This document shows positions 14,256-23,159 of a stretch of DNA of 37,139 nt, piece by piece. The stretch's first letter is position 1, and the number at the start of each line of letters is the position of its first letter. Location of the stretch: NCBI GenBank assembly GCA_016861105.1, contig BOKS01000023.1:1-37139 (forward strand), written 5' to 3'. Below the pieces are notes generated by a model. That model did not search any database. It was not told the DNA's origin and was given only the letters and a program-made list of their open reading frames with translations. A program made the position numbers and the translations under genes. Source of the stretch: Betaproteobacteria bacterium (GTDB lineage: Bacteria; Pseudomonadota; Gammaproteobacteria; Burkholderiales; Casimicrobiaceae).

Positions 14256-15817
14256 GCCGGGACGCCGCGGCGGCCGCCGACGCGGCCGCCCCGACGACGC
14301 CTGGCCTCACGCTCGAGCTCGTGGTCGACCCGGCGGCGTCGGCACGCCTGTTCCGCCATCCCGCCATCGCCGGGCGGCGCCGGGGCCGGGCGCGCAGCGC
14401 CGAGGCGGTGGTGGTGTTCCACGACACGGCAGAGGGCGCGCTCGCCGAGGCGGGGCTGGCGCTCGCGGTCGAGCCGCGCGGGCGGGGCGCGCTGCAACGC
14501 CTGGTGCGTATCCTGCCGGGCCCGGGCGAGCGGACCGACCCGGCCCGGCCCGGCCCGATCCTGGCCGAGACCCGACTGCCCGGTGCCGCACCCGATGCCG
14601 AGGCGCTGGCGGTGCTGCTGCCGGCCTCGGCCCAGGGCCAAGCCCTGCCGGCGATCGCCGCCGCCTCGGGGCGGCGCGCCACGCTCGGGCTCGCCGGCGG
14701 GATGACCGCCGCGCTCTTCGCGGGCGCGCTGCGCGCGGTCGCCGCGGAACGGCCCTTCGCGCGCCTGGCCCTCGCGGTGCCGGAGCCGGCCCTGGCCGAC
14801 GGCCTCGCCCTGCTGCGCACGCTCGCCGCCGACGGGCTGGTGGCGGTGCCGCCCGTGGCACTGGCCGAGGAGGCGCGCGCGCTGGCGCTCGGCGTGGCCG
14901 CACGGCCGCTCTGGCGCGGCGCGCCCGACCTGACCGGGGCGGCGACCGTCGAGGAGGGGGCGCTGCGCGCGATCGGGCAGCTGACGCTCGCGCTGCTCGC
15001 CGCCGCGCCGGTCGCCGCCGAGGGCACCGACCCGGAAGGCGTGCACCAGGCGCGGGTGGCGATCCGCCGCCTGCGCTCGGCCCTGACGCTGTTCCGCCCT
15101 GCGATCGGCTGCGCCGAGGTGGCCGCGCTCAAGGACCGGCTGGGTGCGCTCGCCCGCACGCTCGGCGCCGCGCGCGACTGGGACGTGTTCATCGCCGGCG
15201 CGCTCGCCGACATCGCCGGCGCGTTCGGCGAGGAGCCGGCCCTGGCGCGGCTCGCGCGCGCCGCCGCCGACGCGCGCGCGCAGGCCTATGCGACCGTGCG
15301 CGCCACCGTCGAGGGCGCCGGGTTCCGGCTGCTCGCGCTCGACCTCGCCGCCGTGGTGGCCGCCCCGCCCTGGCCTGCCGGCGAGGATGCCGAGGCGGCG
15401 GCGCTGCGCGCGGCCCCGCTCGAGGACTTCGCCGCCGCCGCGCTCGCCCGCCGCCACAAGCGGCTGCTGCGGGCCGGCGACGGGTTCGCACAACTCGACA
15501 TCCCCGCCCTGCACGCGCTGCGCATCCAGGCCAAGCGGATGCGCTACGCGGGCGAGCTGTTCGGCGGACTGTTCGGGGCGAAGAAGCGACGGCGGTTCCA
15601 GAAGGCGGTGGGCGCGCTGCAGGACGCGCTCGGCCACCTGAACGACACGGCCGTGGCGGCCGGACTGATGGCGGCGCTGGCGAAGCGCGAGCCGGGCCGG
15701 GCCTGGGCGACCGGCGTGGTGCAGGGCTGGGTCGCGGCGAAGGCCGCGCATGCGCGCGAGGATGCCCGCGCGGCGTGGGAGACCGTGCTCGACCGGACGC
15801 CGTTCTGGCAGGCCTGA
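14252..15817 (+). CDS. CYTH-like / CHAD domain protein
   Basis: A 521-residue protein read from a GTG that overlaps the sixA stop. Residues about 15-210 look like a degraded CYTH (triphosphate tunnel) domain: the family's E-x-E-x-K entry motif appears only as LELVVD, so activity is doubtful. Residues about 245-510 are a CHAD domain, with the His-rich helical signature HQARVAIRRLRSALTLF, then LGAARDWDVF, then HALRIQAKRMRY and LQDALGHLND. CHAD domains bind inorganic polyphosphate through Arg, Lys and His residues, and CHAD proteins are found on polyphosphate granules. The pairing with SixA suggests a link between polyphosphate and phosphohistidine chemistry, which is inference. Confidence 0.88.
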   Translation: MSRDAAAAADAAAPTTPGLTLELVVDPAASARLFRHPAIAGRRRGRARSAEAVVVFHDTAEGALAEAGLALAVEPRGRGALQRLVRILPGPGERTDPARPGPILAETRLPGAAPDAEALAVLLPASAQGQALPAIAAASGRRATLGLAGGMTAALFAGALRAVAAERPFARLALAVPEPALADGLALLRTLAADGLVAVPPVALAEEARALALGVAARPLWRGAPDLTGAATVEEGALRAIGQLTLALLAAAPVAAEGTDPEGVHQARVAIRRLRSALTLFRPAIGCAEVAALKDRLGALARTLGAARDWDVFIAGALADIAGAFGEEPALARLARAAADARAQAYATVRATVEGAGFRLLALDLAAVVAAPPWPAGEDAEAAALRAAPLEDFAAAALARRHKRLLRAGDGFAQLDIPALHALRIQAKRMRYAGELFGGLFGAKKRRRFQKAVGALQDALGHLNDTAVAAGLMAALAKREPGRAWATGVVQGWVAAKAAHAREDARAAWETVLDRTPFWQA

Positions 15818-15820
15818 GGT

Positions 15821-17038
<1,218 letters not shown>

Positions 17039-17815
17039 ATGCGCCAAACGTCCTTGCGCCTGATCGCCCTGCTCGCGGCCGGCCTGGCGGCCGGATGTGC
17101 CCTGCCGCCGCCCGAGTCGGACCCCGAGGCGCGCGCCGAGTATTTCGAGCGCAACGACCCGCTCGAGCCGCTGAACCGCGTGACCCATACCTTCAACGAG
17201 GCGCTCGACGTGATGTTCCTCCGCCCGGCGGCGGAGATGTACCGGCTGTTCATCCCCCAGCCGGTGCGCGCCGGCATCGGCAACGTGGTCGACAACCTGC
17301 TGCTGCCGCGCACCGCGGCCTACCAGCTGCTGCAGGGCAAGCCGGAGAAGGCCGGCGAGGCGGTGGCCCGGTTCGCCGTGAACAGCACGGTCGGCATCCT
17401 CGGCATCTTCGACTTCGCCTCCGACATCGGGCTCGAGCCGCAGTTCGAGGATGCGGGCCAGACCCTCGGCGTCTGGGCCGGCACCACCAATGGCGGGCCT
17501 TACCTCGTCCTGCCGGTGCTCGGGCCGTCCAACCTGCGCGACGCGGTCGGCCGCGGCGTCGACTTCTTCGCCGACCCCTGGAACCATGTCGGCCAGGGCG
17601 ACACCGTCGAGGCGCTGCGCGTGTCGCGCTTCGTGCTGCAGACGCTTGACACGCGCGAGGAGCTGATCGAGCCGATCGATGCATTGCGGCGCGACAGCCT
17701 CGACTATTATGCGGCCATCCGTTCGGTCTACCGCCAGCAGCGCGAGCGCGAGATCCGGGACGAGACGCGGCCGCGCCGGCGGCGTTTCGACTGGAGCGGC
17801 GAGCCGCCCCAATAG
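17039..17815 (+). CDS. mlaA: MlaA/VacJ-family phospholipid-removing lipoprotein
   Basis: A 258-residue outer-membrane lipoprotein that extracts misplaced phospholipids from the outer leaflet. Read from ATG 17039, a hydrophobic leader ends in a lipobox (LAAGC). The mature protein has the family pattern: NDPLEPLNRVTHTFNEALD, then PQPVRAGIGNVVDNLLLPR, then RFAVNSTVGILGIFD, then GVWAGTTNGGPYLVLPVLGPS. The basic tail (RPRRRRFDW) is ordinary for alphaproteobacteria. mlaC follows after 14 bases, so lipid removal and the periplasmic carrier are co-transcribed; MlaBDEF are not in the window. An in-frame upstream ATG (16883) would bury the lipoprotein signal and is unlikely. Confidence 0.94.
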   Translation: MRQTSLRLIALLAAGLAAGCALPPPESDPEARAEYFERNDPLEPLNRVTHTFNEALDVMFLRPAAEMYRLFIPQPVRAGIGNVVDNLLLPRTAAYQLLQGKPEKAGEAVARFAVNSTVGILGIFDFASDIGLEPQFEDAGQTLGVWAGTTNGGPYLVLPVLGPSNLRDAVGRGVDFFADPWNHVGQGDTVEALRVSRFVLQTLDTREELIEPIDALRRDSLDYYAAIRSVYRQQREREIRDETRPRRRRFDWSGEPPQ

Positions 17816-17829
17816 CCCTTCGGGACGTC

Positions 17830-18453
17830 ATGATGCAGCGACGACTTCTCCTGGCGGCCGCCCTGGCCGCGCTACCCTGGACCAGCCTGCGCGCCGATGC
17901 CCGGGCCGACCGCGCGTCCGCCTTCATCGAGGCGAGCGGCAAGGCCCTGGTCGCGGTGATCGACAGCGACGCGCCGCTGCCGGAGAAGCGCGCCAAGGTC
18001 GCCGACATCCTGCGCGACGCCGTCGACGTGCGGGGTGTGGGCCAGTTCGTGCTGGGTCGGTACTGGCGCACCGCCTCGCAGGACGAGCGCGCCGAGTTCC
18101 TCAGGCTGTACGAGGAGACCCTGGTGCGCAATCTCTCCGCCCGGTTCGGCGAGCTGCGCGGCGTCACCTTCGCGGTCACGCGCGCCCAGCCGCGCGGCGA
18201 GGACGGCGTGATCGTCTCGACGACGGTCGACCGGCCGGGCCAGCCGACGGTCGCGCTCGACTGGCTGGTGTCGGAGGCCGCCGGCCGGCCGCAGATCGTC
18301 GACCTGGTGGCCGAGGGCACGAGCCTCCGGATCACCCAGCGCTCCGAGTACAGCTCGGTGATCCAGCGCGGCGGCGGCCGGCTGGACGCGCTGCTGGACG
18401 CGCTGCGGCGCCAGCTTGCCCAGCTCGAGGCGCGCGAACACGCGGCGAACTGA
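17830..18453 (+). CDS. mlaC: MlaC-family periplasmic phospholipid-binding protein
   Basis: A 207-residue protein of the MlaC/Ttg2D family that ferries phospholipids across the periplasm between MlaA and the MlaFEDB transporter. An N-terminal signal peptide (basic MMQRR, Ala/Leu core) ends near residue 25. Family features are VRGVGQFVLGRYWRTAS, DERAEFLRLYEETLVRNLSA, and VDLVAEGTSLRITQRSEY near the end. ATG 17833 is an equally possible start. It forms a two-gene unit with mlaA and ends 8 bases before the convergent methyltransferase gene. Confidence 0.92.
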   Translation: MMQRRLLLAAALAALPWTSLRADARADRASAFIEASGKALVAVIDSDAPLPEKRAKVADILRDAVDVRGVGQFVLGRYWRTASQDERAEFLRLYEETLVRNLSARFGELRGVTFAVTRAQPRGEDGVIVSTTVDRPGQPTVALDWLVSEAAGRPQIVDLVAEGTSLRITQRSEYSSVIQRGGGRLDALLDALRRQLAQLEAREHAAN

Positions 18454-18461
18454 CCCCGCCC

Positions 18462-19421
18462 TCAGGCCACCTCGACCATCGCGACGACGAACGCGCCGTT
18501 CATCGTGCGCACGGCGCGGTGTGCCGTGATGTGCGTCGGCCCGGCGGCGCGGATCAGCGCCTCGAGCGCGGCCTCGTCCCGCGTGACGCGGCGCCAGCCG
18601 GTGCCGAGCGACCAGAACGCCTCGTCGGCGGTGCCGGGGGCCCGGTTGCACAGCACCAGCCGCCCGCCCGGACGCAGCATGGCGAGTGCGCCCCGCACCA
18701 GCGTCTCGGCCGCCGCGTCGTCCCACAGATCCAGGATCTTCTGGTAGATCAGGTCGAACCGGCCGAGCCCGCTGCGCGGCCCGAGCGCACGCCGCGGATC
18801 GCCGCGCAGCGGCTCCACCCAGGGCACCGGCATGGCCCGGTGGATCGAGGCGAGCAGCACCGGGTCGTCCTCGAGCGCGACCCAGCGCGCGATCGCGCCG
18901 TCCGGCCCGGCGAGCGACAACGGGATCTCGCGCGCCAGCCCCGGGGTGACCGCGAGGATCTCGGCGCCATGCCGCCGCTCGGCCACCGAATCCGCGATCC
19001 GGGCGATCAGCCGCTGGCGCTCGCGCGCCCCCTCGGGCCAGGGCAGGCCGGAGCTGGCGACATTGAGGTCGCGCCCGAGCGGGCTGGCTTCCGCGACCAG
19101 CCGCGCCGCACCCGGATGGCGCAGCAGCAGATCGCCGAGCACGGGATCGCCGCTCCAGCGGCCCGGCTCGCGCCGCCAGGCCCGCGCGATCAGCGGGTCC
19201 TGGCGCAGCCGCATCGCCAGCGGATGGCCCGCCAGCCCCGCGCGCACGGCCGCCCAGGCGGCAGGCCCGCGGTCGCGGGACAGCCGGTCGAGCGCGGCGA
19301 CCAGTTCGGCCAGCACGACGAGCGCGCCGAACGGCTCGTCGAGCGTCATGTTCCAGCCGTCGCAGCGGCGCAGCAGCCTCGCCGCGGCGGCGATCCCCGC
19401 CCCATCCGGCCCGGACGTCAC
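18462..19421 (-). CDS. SAM-dependent methyltransferase, EF-like
   Basis: A 319-residue protein. The C-terminal half carries a class I methyltransferase fold, with FDLIYQKILDLWDDAAAETL and MLRPGGRLVLCN typical of its later strands. The N-terminal half, with LRQDPLIARAWRREPGRWSGDP, resembles the region that in extracellular-factor (3-hydroxypalmitate methyl ester) proteins reads D-P-x-T-x-x-A-x-x-K-P-x-G-Y-x-G-D. I therefore place it loosely in that group; the substrate is not known. The GTG at 19421 is chosen for the GGGAGGG just upstream; ATG 19349 would shorten the protein and the frame is open further upstream. It is the only methyltransferase gene at this end of the polysaccharide locus. 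Confidence 0.75.
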   Translation of the reverse strand: MTSGPDGAGIAAAARLLRRCDGWNMTLDEPFGALVVLAELVAALDRLSRDRGPAAWAAVRAGLAGHPLAMRLRQDPLIARAWRREPGRWSGDPVLGDLLLRHPGAARLVAEASPLGRDLNVASSGLPWPEGARERQRLIARIADSVAERRHGAEILAVTPGLAREIPLSLAGPDGAIARWVALEDDPVLLASIHRAMPVPWVEPLRGDPRRALGPRSGLGRFDLIYQKILDLWDDAAAETLVRGALAMLRPGGRLVLCNRAPGTADEAFWSLGTGWRRVTRDEAALEALIRAAGPTHITAHRAVRTMNGAFVVAMVEVA

Positions 19422-19622
19422 CCCCGCCCTCCCGGCGCCACGATCATCGCGCCCGACATTGTGATGCATTCGCGGCCGCATCCAACGCCCAGAAACTGAC
19501 GCAGGTCGCGGGATCGCGCCGGCGATGCTGCCCCGCGAGCGCCATCGTCCCGCTGCACGCCCGCCGCCGAGCTGGCTATGCTGGGTCCGCGCAGCGCATC
19601 AGGGCGCGCGCAACGGGCGAGC
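19422..19622. promoter_or_regulatory. Divergent control region before the glycan locus
   Basis: About 200 bases between the minus-strand methyltransferase and the plus-strand GT2 gene. GGCTATGCTGG at 19574-19584 holds a TATGCT resembling a -10 box, about 40 bases before the GT2 ATG, but I see no good -35. No gene is recognisable in this gap. Confidence 0.25.
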
Positions 19623-20678
19623 ATGCTCCAGACCTCCCTTTCCGTCGTCGCGCCGCCCGGCATGGAGACGCCGCGGCGTCCCGCCCTCTCGGTCGTGGTA
19701 CCGGCCTTCGACGAGCAGGAGGTGCTGCCCGAGTTCCACCGCCGCCTCGCCGCGGCGATGGAGGGAATCGGGCTCGCCTGGGAGGTCGTCTACGTCAATG
19801 ACGGCTCGCGCGACGGCACGCTCGGCGTGATGCTGGGCCTGCGCGCGGCCGATCCGCGCGTCGCGGTGGTGAACCTCTCGCGCAATTTCGGCAAGGAGAT
19901 CGCGCTGACCGCCGGGCTCGACCACGCGCGCGGCACGGACGCGGTGGTGGTGATCGACGCCGATCTGCAGGACCCGCCCGAGGTGATCGCCGATCTGGTC
20001 GCCGCCTGGCGCGAGGGCTTCGACGTGGTCTATGCCCAGCGCCGCGTGCGCCATGGCGAGGGGGTGGTGAAGCGCGCCACCGCGGCGGCGTTCTACCGGC
20101 TGATGCAGCGGATCGGCGGGCGGGTGCGGCTGCCCAAGGACACCGGCGACTTCCGCCTGATGAGCCGGCGCGCGGTCGATGCGCTGCTGAGCTTGCGCGA
20201 GCAGCACCGCTTCATGAAGGGCCTGTTCGCCTGGGTCGGCTTCCCCGCGCGCCCGGTGCTCTACGACCGCGCCCCGCGCGCCGCCGGGCGCACCAAGTGG
20301 AACTGGTGGAAGCTCTGGAACCTCTCGCTCGAGGGGATCACGAGCTTCACGGTCGCGCCGCTCAAGGTCGCGACCTATCTCGGCCTCGCCACCGCGGCGA
20401 TCGCGCTCGTCTACGGCACGGTGGTGGTGGTGAAGACGCTGCTGTTCGGCAACCCGGTCGCCGGCTATCCGAGCCTGATGACGGTGATGCTGTTCCTGGG
20501 CGGGGTGCAGCTGATCACGCTCGGCATCATCGGCGAGTATCTCGGCCGGGTGTTCAACGAGACCAAGCGCCGCCCGCTCTACCTGGTCGAGCGCCACCTG
20601 CCGAGCGAGCCGCCGTCAACCGGGGCCGCGGCAGGCGATCAGCCCGCCGAGCGGACGACACTCGGCCGCGTCGCCTAG
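19623..20678 (+). CDS. Polyprenyl-phosphate glycosyltransferase (GT2, GtrB/DPM1-like)
   Basis: A 351-residue family 2 glycosyltransferase. The catalytic domain shows VVVPAFDEQEVLP, YVNDGSRDGT, and VIDADLQDPPE with the metal-binding D-x-D, then DTGDFRLMSRRAVDALL. Two C-terminal membrane spans follow (around KVATYLGLATAAIALVYG and LMTVMLFLGGVQLITLGIIG), after KWNWWKLWNLSLEGITSF. This layout is that of GtrB, ArnC and DPM1-like enzymes, which load a sugar onto polyprenyl phosphate at the inner membrane. It could supply lipid-linked sugar to the GT39-like protein in this locus. ATG 19662 is an alternative start. Its last 63 bases overlap the end of the convergent DUF6311-like gene. Confidence 0.92.
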   Translation: MLQTSLSVVAPPGMETPRRPALSVVVPAFDEQEVLPEFHRRLAAAMEGIGLAWEVVYVNDGSRDGTLGVMLGLRAADPRVAVVNLSRNFGKEIALTAGLDHARGTDAVVVIDADLQDPPEVIADLVAAWREGFDVVYAQRRVRHGEGVVKRATAAAFYRLMQRIGGRVRLPKDTGDFRLMSRRAVDALLSLREQHRFMKGLFAWVGFPARPVLYDRAPRAAGRTKWNWWKLWNLSLEGITSFTVAPLKVATYLGLATAAIALVYGTVVVVKTLLFGNPVAGYPSLMTVMLFLGGVQLITLGIIGEYLGRVFNETKRRPLYLVERHLPSEPPSTGAAAGDQPAERTTLGRVA

Positions 20679-22211
20679 CAGCGCCGCAGCCTCGGGCAGC
20701 ACGAGGCGCAGTTCATCGGGCGCCGACGGCGCGGCTGCCGTCTCGGCATCGGTGCAGCGCGGCGGGACACGCCAGCGCGCGAGCTGCATGGTGTTCACCG
20801 GCACAGCCCACTCGGAGGCGAGCAGCAGCAGCTCCTGCACCCGTTCGCGCGTGGCGTGACCCTCGGGCGGGATGCAGACCCAGCTCGGCAGGATGATCAG
20901 CCGACGCGCATCCGCGATCGCCGGGCGCAGTGCCGCCGCATCGACGCTCCAGGGCAGACGGCGGGCGGCCCAGTCGGCGAGCGCCTCCCGGTTCGGCGCG
21001 GCATCGATCCACTGCACCAGGCCGAGCAGCAGCACCAGCGCCGGGCCGGTGCGCGGGATGCGCGCGACCAACGCCGCCATGCCGATCAGGAGCGCGTAGC
21101 CGACGGGCCAGAAGAACCGGCCCGAGGCACGGAACTGGTCGAGCAGCGCGGGCGGCGGCCCGAGGTCGAGCACCACATGCGAACCGAACCCGACCCGGAA
21201 CGACATCGCGAGCAGCGTCAGCGCCGCGAGCGCGAGCGCGAGCCCGGCGTGGCGCCGCAGCGCGCCGGCGAGCGCGCCGGGCGCGCGCACCGCCAGTACG
21301 GCCAGCCCCGCGAGCAGCCCGGCGCCGAGCCAGTTGTAGCCCTCCCAGCCGCCCATGCCGGTCGCGTCGACCTCGCCGGCGACGACCGGGAACAGGGCCG
21401 AGCGCGCGGGCCAGACGGGCGAGAGCAGGTTGAGCGCGTAGCGTCCGTAGCCCCCCTCGCCCGCCGCGCCGAGATAGCCGAGTGTTGCGAGCGCGACGGC
21501 CACCACCCCGGCGCAGAACGCGGCGCCGAGCGCGCTGCGCCGCCAGCGCGCGTCGCGCCGCAGCAGCAGCGTCAGCGGTGCGGCGCCGAGCAGCGCCAGC
21601 ACCATCACGGCGAGATAGGGGTGCGTCAGCAGCGCGGCGAGTGAGAGCCCCGCCGCCGCGGCCCACGCCGCGGTGGACGGCGCGCGCACCAGCCGCAGAT
21701 ATGCCCCGAGACCGAGCAGCAGCAGGAAATGCCCCATCAGCGCCGCGTGGCCGTGGCGCGCGAGCCAGGCCGGCATGGCGGCGGCCGCCAGCGCGACACC
21801 GATCGCCGGCGCGAGCCGTCGCTCGCCCGCCTGGCGCAGGCACCACACCGCGGCGAGCGGCTGGAGCACGACGACCAGCGCATGCCAGATCCCGATGCCA
21901 TGAAACCCTGCCGGCAGCAGCATCGCGAGCGCCTTCAGCGGCAGCGCGAGCAGCGGGATGCCGTCGGCGAGCGCGATGTTGGTGCCACCGCCGAGCTCGG
22001 GCACGACCAGCAGCGGCCAGCCCCAAGGCGTAGCGATGAAGTAGCGCTGCGCCACCACGTGTTGCGCGATGTCGCCGGAGACCCGCCAGGCCGCGCCGGT
22101 GGACGGCAGCACGAACGATGCCGGCAGCAGCGCAACCGCAAGCACGAGGCCGATCAGCGCCGCCGCCGCCCAGGGCGCCCAGCGCCCGATCGTTTCATTT
22201 TGCACCGCCAC
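20616..22211 (-). CDS. DUF6311-like polytopic membrane protein (first copy)
   Basis: A 531-residue protein with about ten hydrophobic segments and an ordered beginning (GDIAQHVVAQRYFIATPWGWP, then GIPLLALPLKAL), followed by LRASGRFFWPVGYALL-type sequence. This pattern (loop D-x-x-Q-H, a repeating PLLALPLKAL, then F-R-A-S-x-R-F-x-W-P) fits the DUF6311 group of membrane glycosyltransferase-like proteins of the GT-C type; the transferred sugar is unknown. A related protein is at 30963. It diverges from the ExoY-like gene (94 bp between starts) and its last 63 bases overlap the GT2 gene in antisense. Residues about 410-531 form a soluble tail. Confidence 0.8.
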   Translation of the reverse strand: MAVQNETIGRWAPWAAAALIGLVLAVALLPASFVLPSTGAAWRVSGDIAQHVVAQRYFIATPWGWPLLVVPELGGGTNIALADGIPLLALPLKALAMLLPAGFHGIGIWHALVVVLQPLAAVWCLRQAGERRLAPAIGVALAAAAMPAWLARHGHAALMGHFLLLLGLGAYLRLVRAPSTAAWAAAAGLSLAALLTHPYLAVMVLALLGAAPLTLLLRRDARWRRSALGAAFCAGVVAVALATLGYLGAAGEGGYGRYALNLLSPVWPARSALFPVVAGEVDATGMGGWEGYNWLGAGLLAGLAVLAVRAPGALAGALRRHAGLALALAALTLLAMSFRVGFGSHVVLDLGPPPALLDQFRASGRFFWPVGYALLIGMAALVARIPRTGPALVLLLGLVQWIDAAPNREALADWAARRLPWSVDAAALRPAIADARRLIILPSWVCIPPEGHATRERVQELLLLASEWAVPVNTMQLARWRVPPRCTDAETAAAPSAPDELRLVLPEAAALLGDAAECRPLGGLIACRGPG

Positions 22212-22305
22212 AATCCCGCCGTCACTCCGTCCGATTACCGACGCCGCCGCCGATCAGGATGATCACCGTGCCGGCCGACGTGCCGGTCGTGAAGGGGAAG
22301 GGGTG
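22212..22305. promoter_or_regulatory. Divergent region between DUF6311-like and ExoY-like genes
   Basis: The 94 bases hold the start regions of two divergent genes. The plus side has GAAGGGGAAGGGG directly before the ATG of the ExoY-like gene (ribosome site). TTTCATTTTGCA near 22193-22204, inside the start of the minus gene, is AT-richer than the surroundings. No clear promoter boxes are assigned. Confidence 0.3.
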
Positions 22306-23079
22306 ATGTTTTCTGCGGAAGCCGGGGACGTGCTGACCTCCGATCCACCACTCGCGGTGATTGAACCGATGCAACTGACACTTGCACCGACCATGACGTC
22401 GACCAGCATCGCCTCGCCGGCGAACGATGTCGGTCCGGCCTGCCCGGTGCTGCCGCAGCGCCAGGTCCTGCGCGAGGCGGCGAAGCGCGCGCTCGACGTC
22501 CTCGGCGCCGCGGCGATGCTGGTGCTGTTCTCGCCGTTGATGGCGCTGATCGCGGCGCTGATCGCACGCGACGGCGGGCCCGTGTTCTACGCGCATCGCC
22601 GCGTCGGACGCGACGGCGCGAGCTTCGGCTGCCTGAAGTTCCGCACCATGGTGCCGGATGCGGAGCTGCGTCTGGCCGAGCTGCTCGAACGCGACCCCCA
22701 GGCGCGCGCGGAGTGGGAGACGACGCGCAAGCTGCGCCGCGATCCGCGCGTCACGCCGGTCGGCCGCTTCCTGCGCGCCTCCTCGCTCGACGAGCTGCCG
22801 CAGCTCGTCAACGTGCTGAAGGGCGAGATGAGCCTGGTCGGCCCGCGCCCGGTGCAGCAGTCCGAGCTGAATTCCTTCTACGGCACGGCCGCCTCGCACT
22901 ACCGCGCCGTGCGGCCGGGGCTGACGGGGCTGTGGCAGATCAGCGGCCGCAACGACACCTCCTACGCCTATCGCGTCGCGCTCGACGTCGCCTATGTCTC
23001 GCATGCGACGCTGCTCGACGACCTGAAGATCCTGCTGCGCACGCCCTTCGCGGTGCTGCGCCGGCGCGGCGCGTACTGA
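22306..23079 (+). CDS. ExoY/WcaJ-type initiating sugar phosphotransferase
   Basis: A 257-residue bacterial sugar transferase that puts the first sugar-phosphate on undecaprenyl phosphate. A hydrophobic anchor (AAMLVLFSPLMALIAALIA) is followed by the basic catalytic core: GPVFYAHRRVGRDG, FGCLKFRTMV, SSLDELPQLVNVLKGEMS, LVGPRPV, and RPGLTGLWQISGRND. It ends LKILLRTPFAVLRRRGAY, as ExoY-type proteins do. The short form without the large N-terminal membrane domain is that of ExoY rather than WcaJ. The ATG is chosen for GAAGGGGAAGGGG before it; an adjacent GTG at 22303 is possible. It leads a six-gene operon. Confidence 0.93.
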   Translation: MFSAEAGDVLTSDPPLAVIEPMQLTLAPTMTSTSIASPANDVGPACPVLPQRQVLREAAKRALDVLGAAAMLVLFSPLMALIAALIARDGGPVFYAHRRVGRDGASFGCLKFRTMVPDAELRLAELLERDPQARAEWETTRKLRRDPRVTPVGRFLRASSLDELPQLVNVLKGEMSLVGPRPVQQSELNSFYGTAASHYRAVRPGLTGLWQISGRNDTSYAYRVALDVAYVSHATLLDDLKILLRTPFAVLRRRGAY

Positions 23080-23159
23080 GCGCCCGTCCCGCCTGACAGC
23101 GAGACCGCCCGCCCGGCCCGGCGCTGACGCGCCGGCCGGGATGGGCTAACCAACCCCCG

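Noticed and set aside
14135..15751. Long minus-strand frame opposite the CHAD gene
   Set aside because: Composition is the usual Gly/Arg/Gln antisense pattern; the plus frame has full CHAD motifs and a coupled start.
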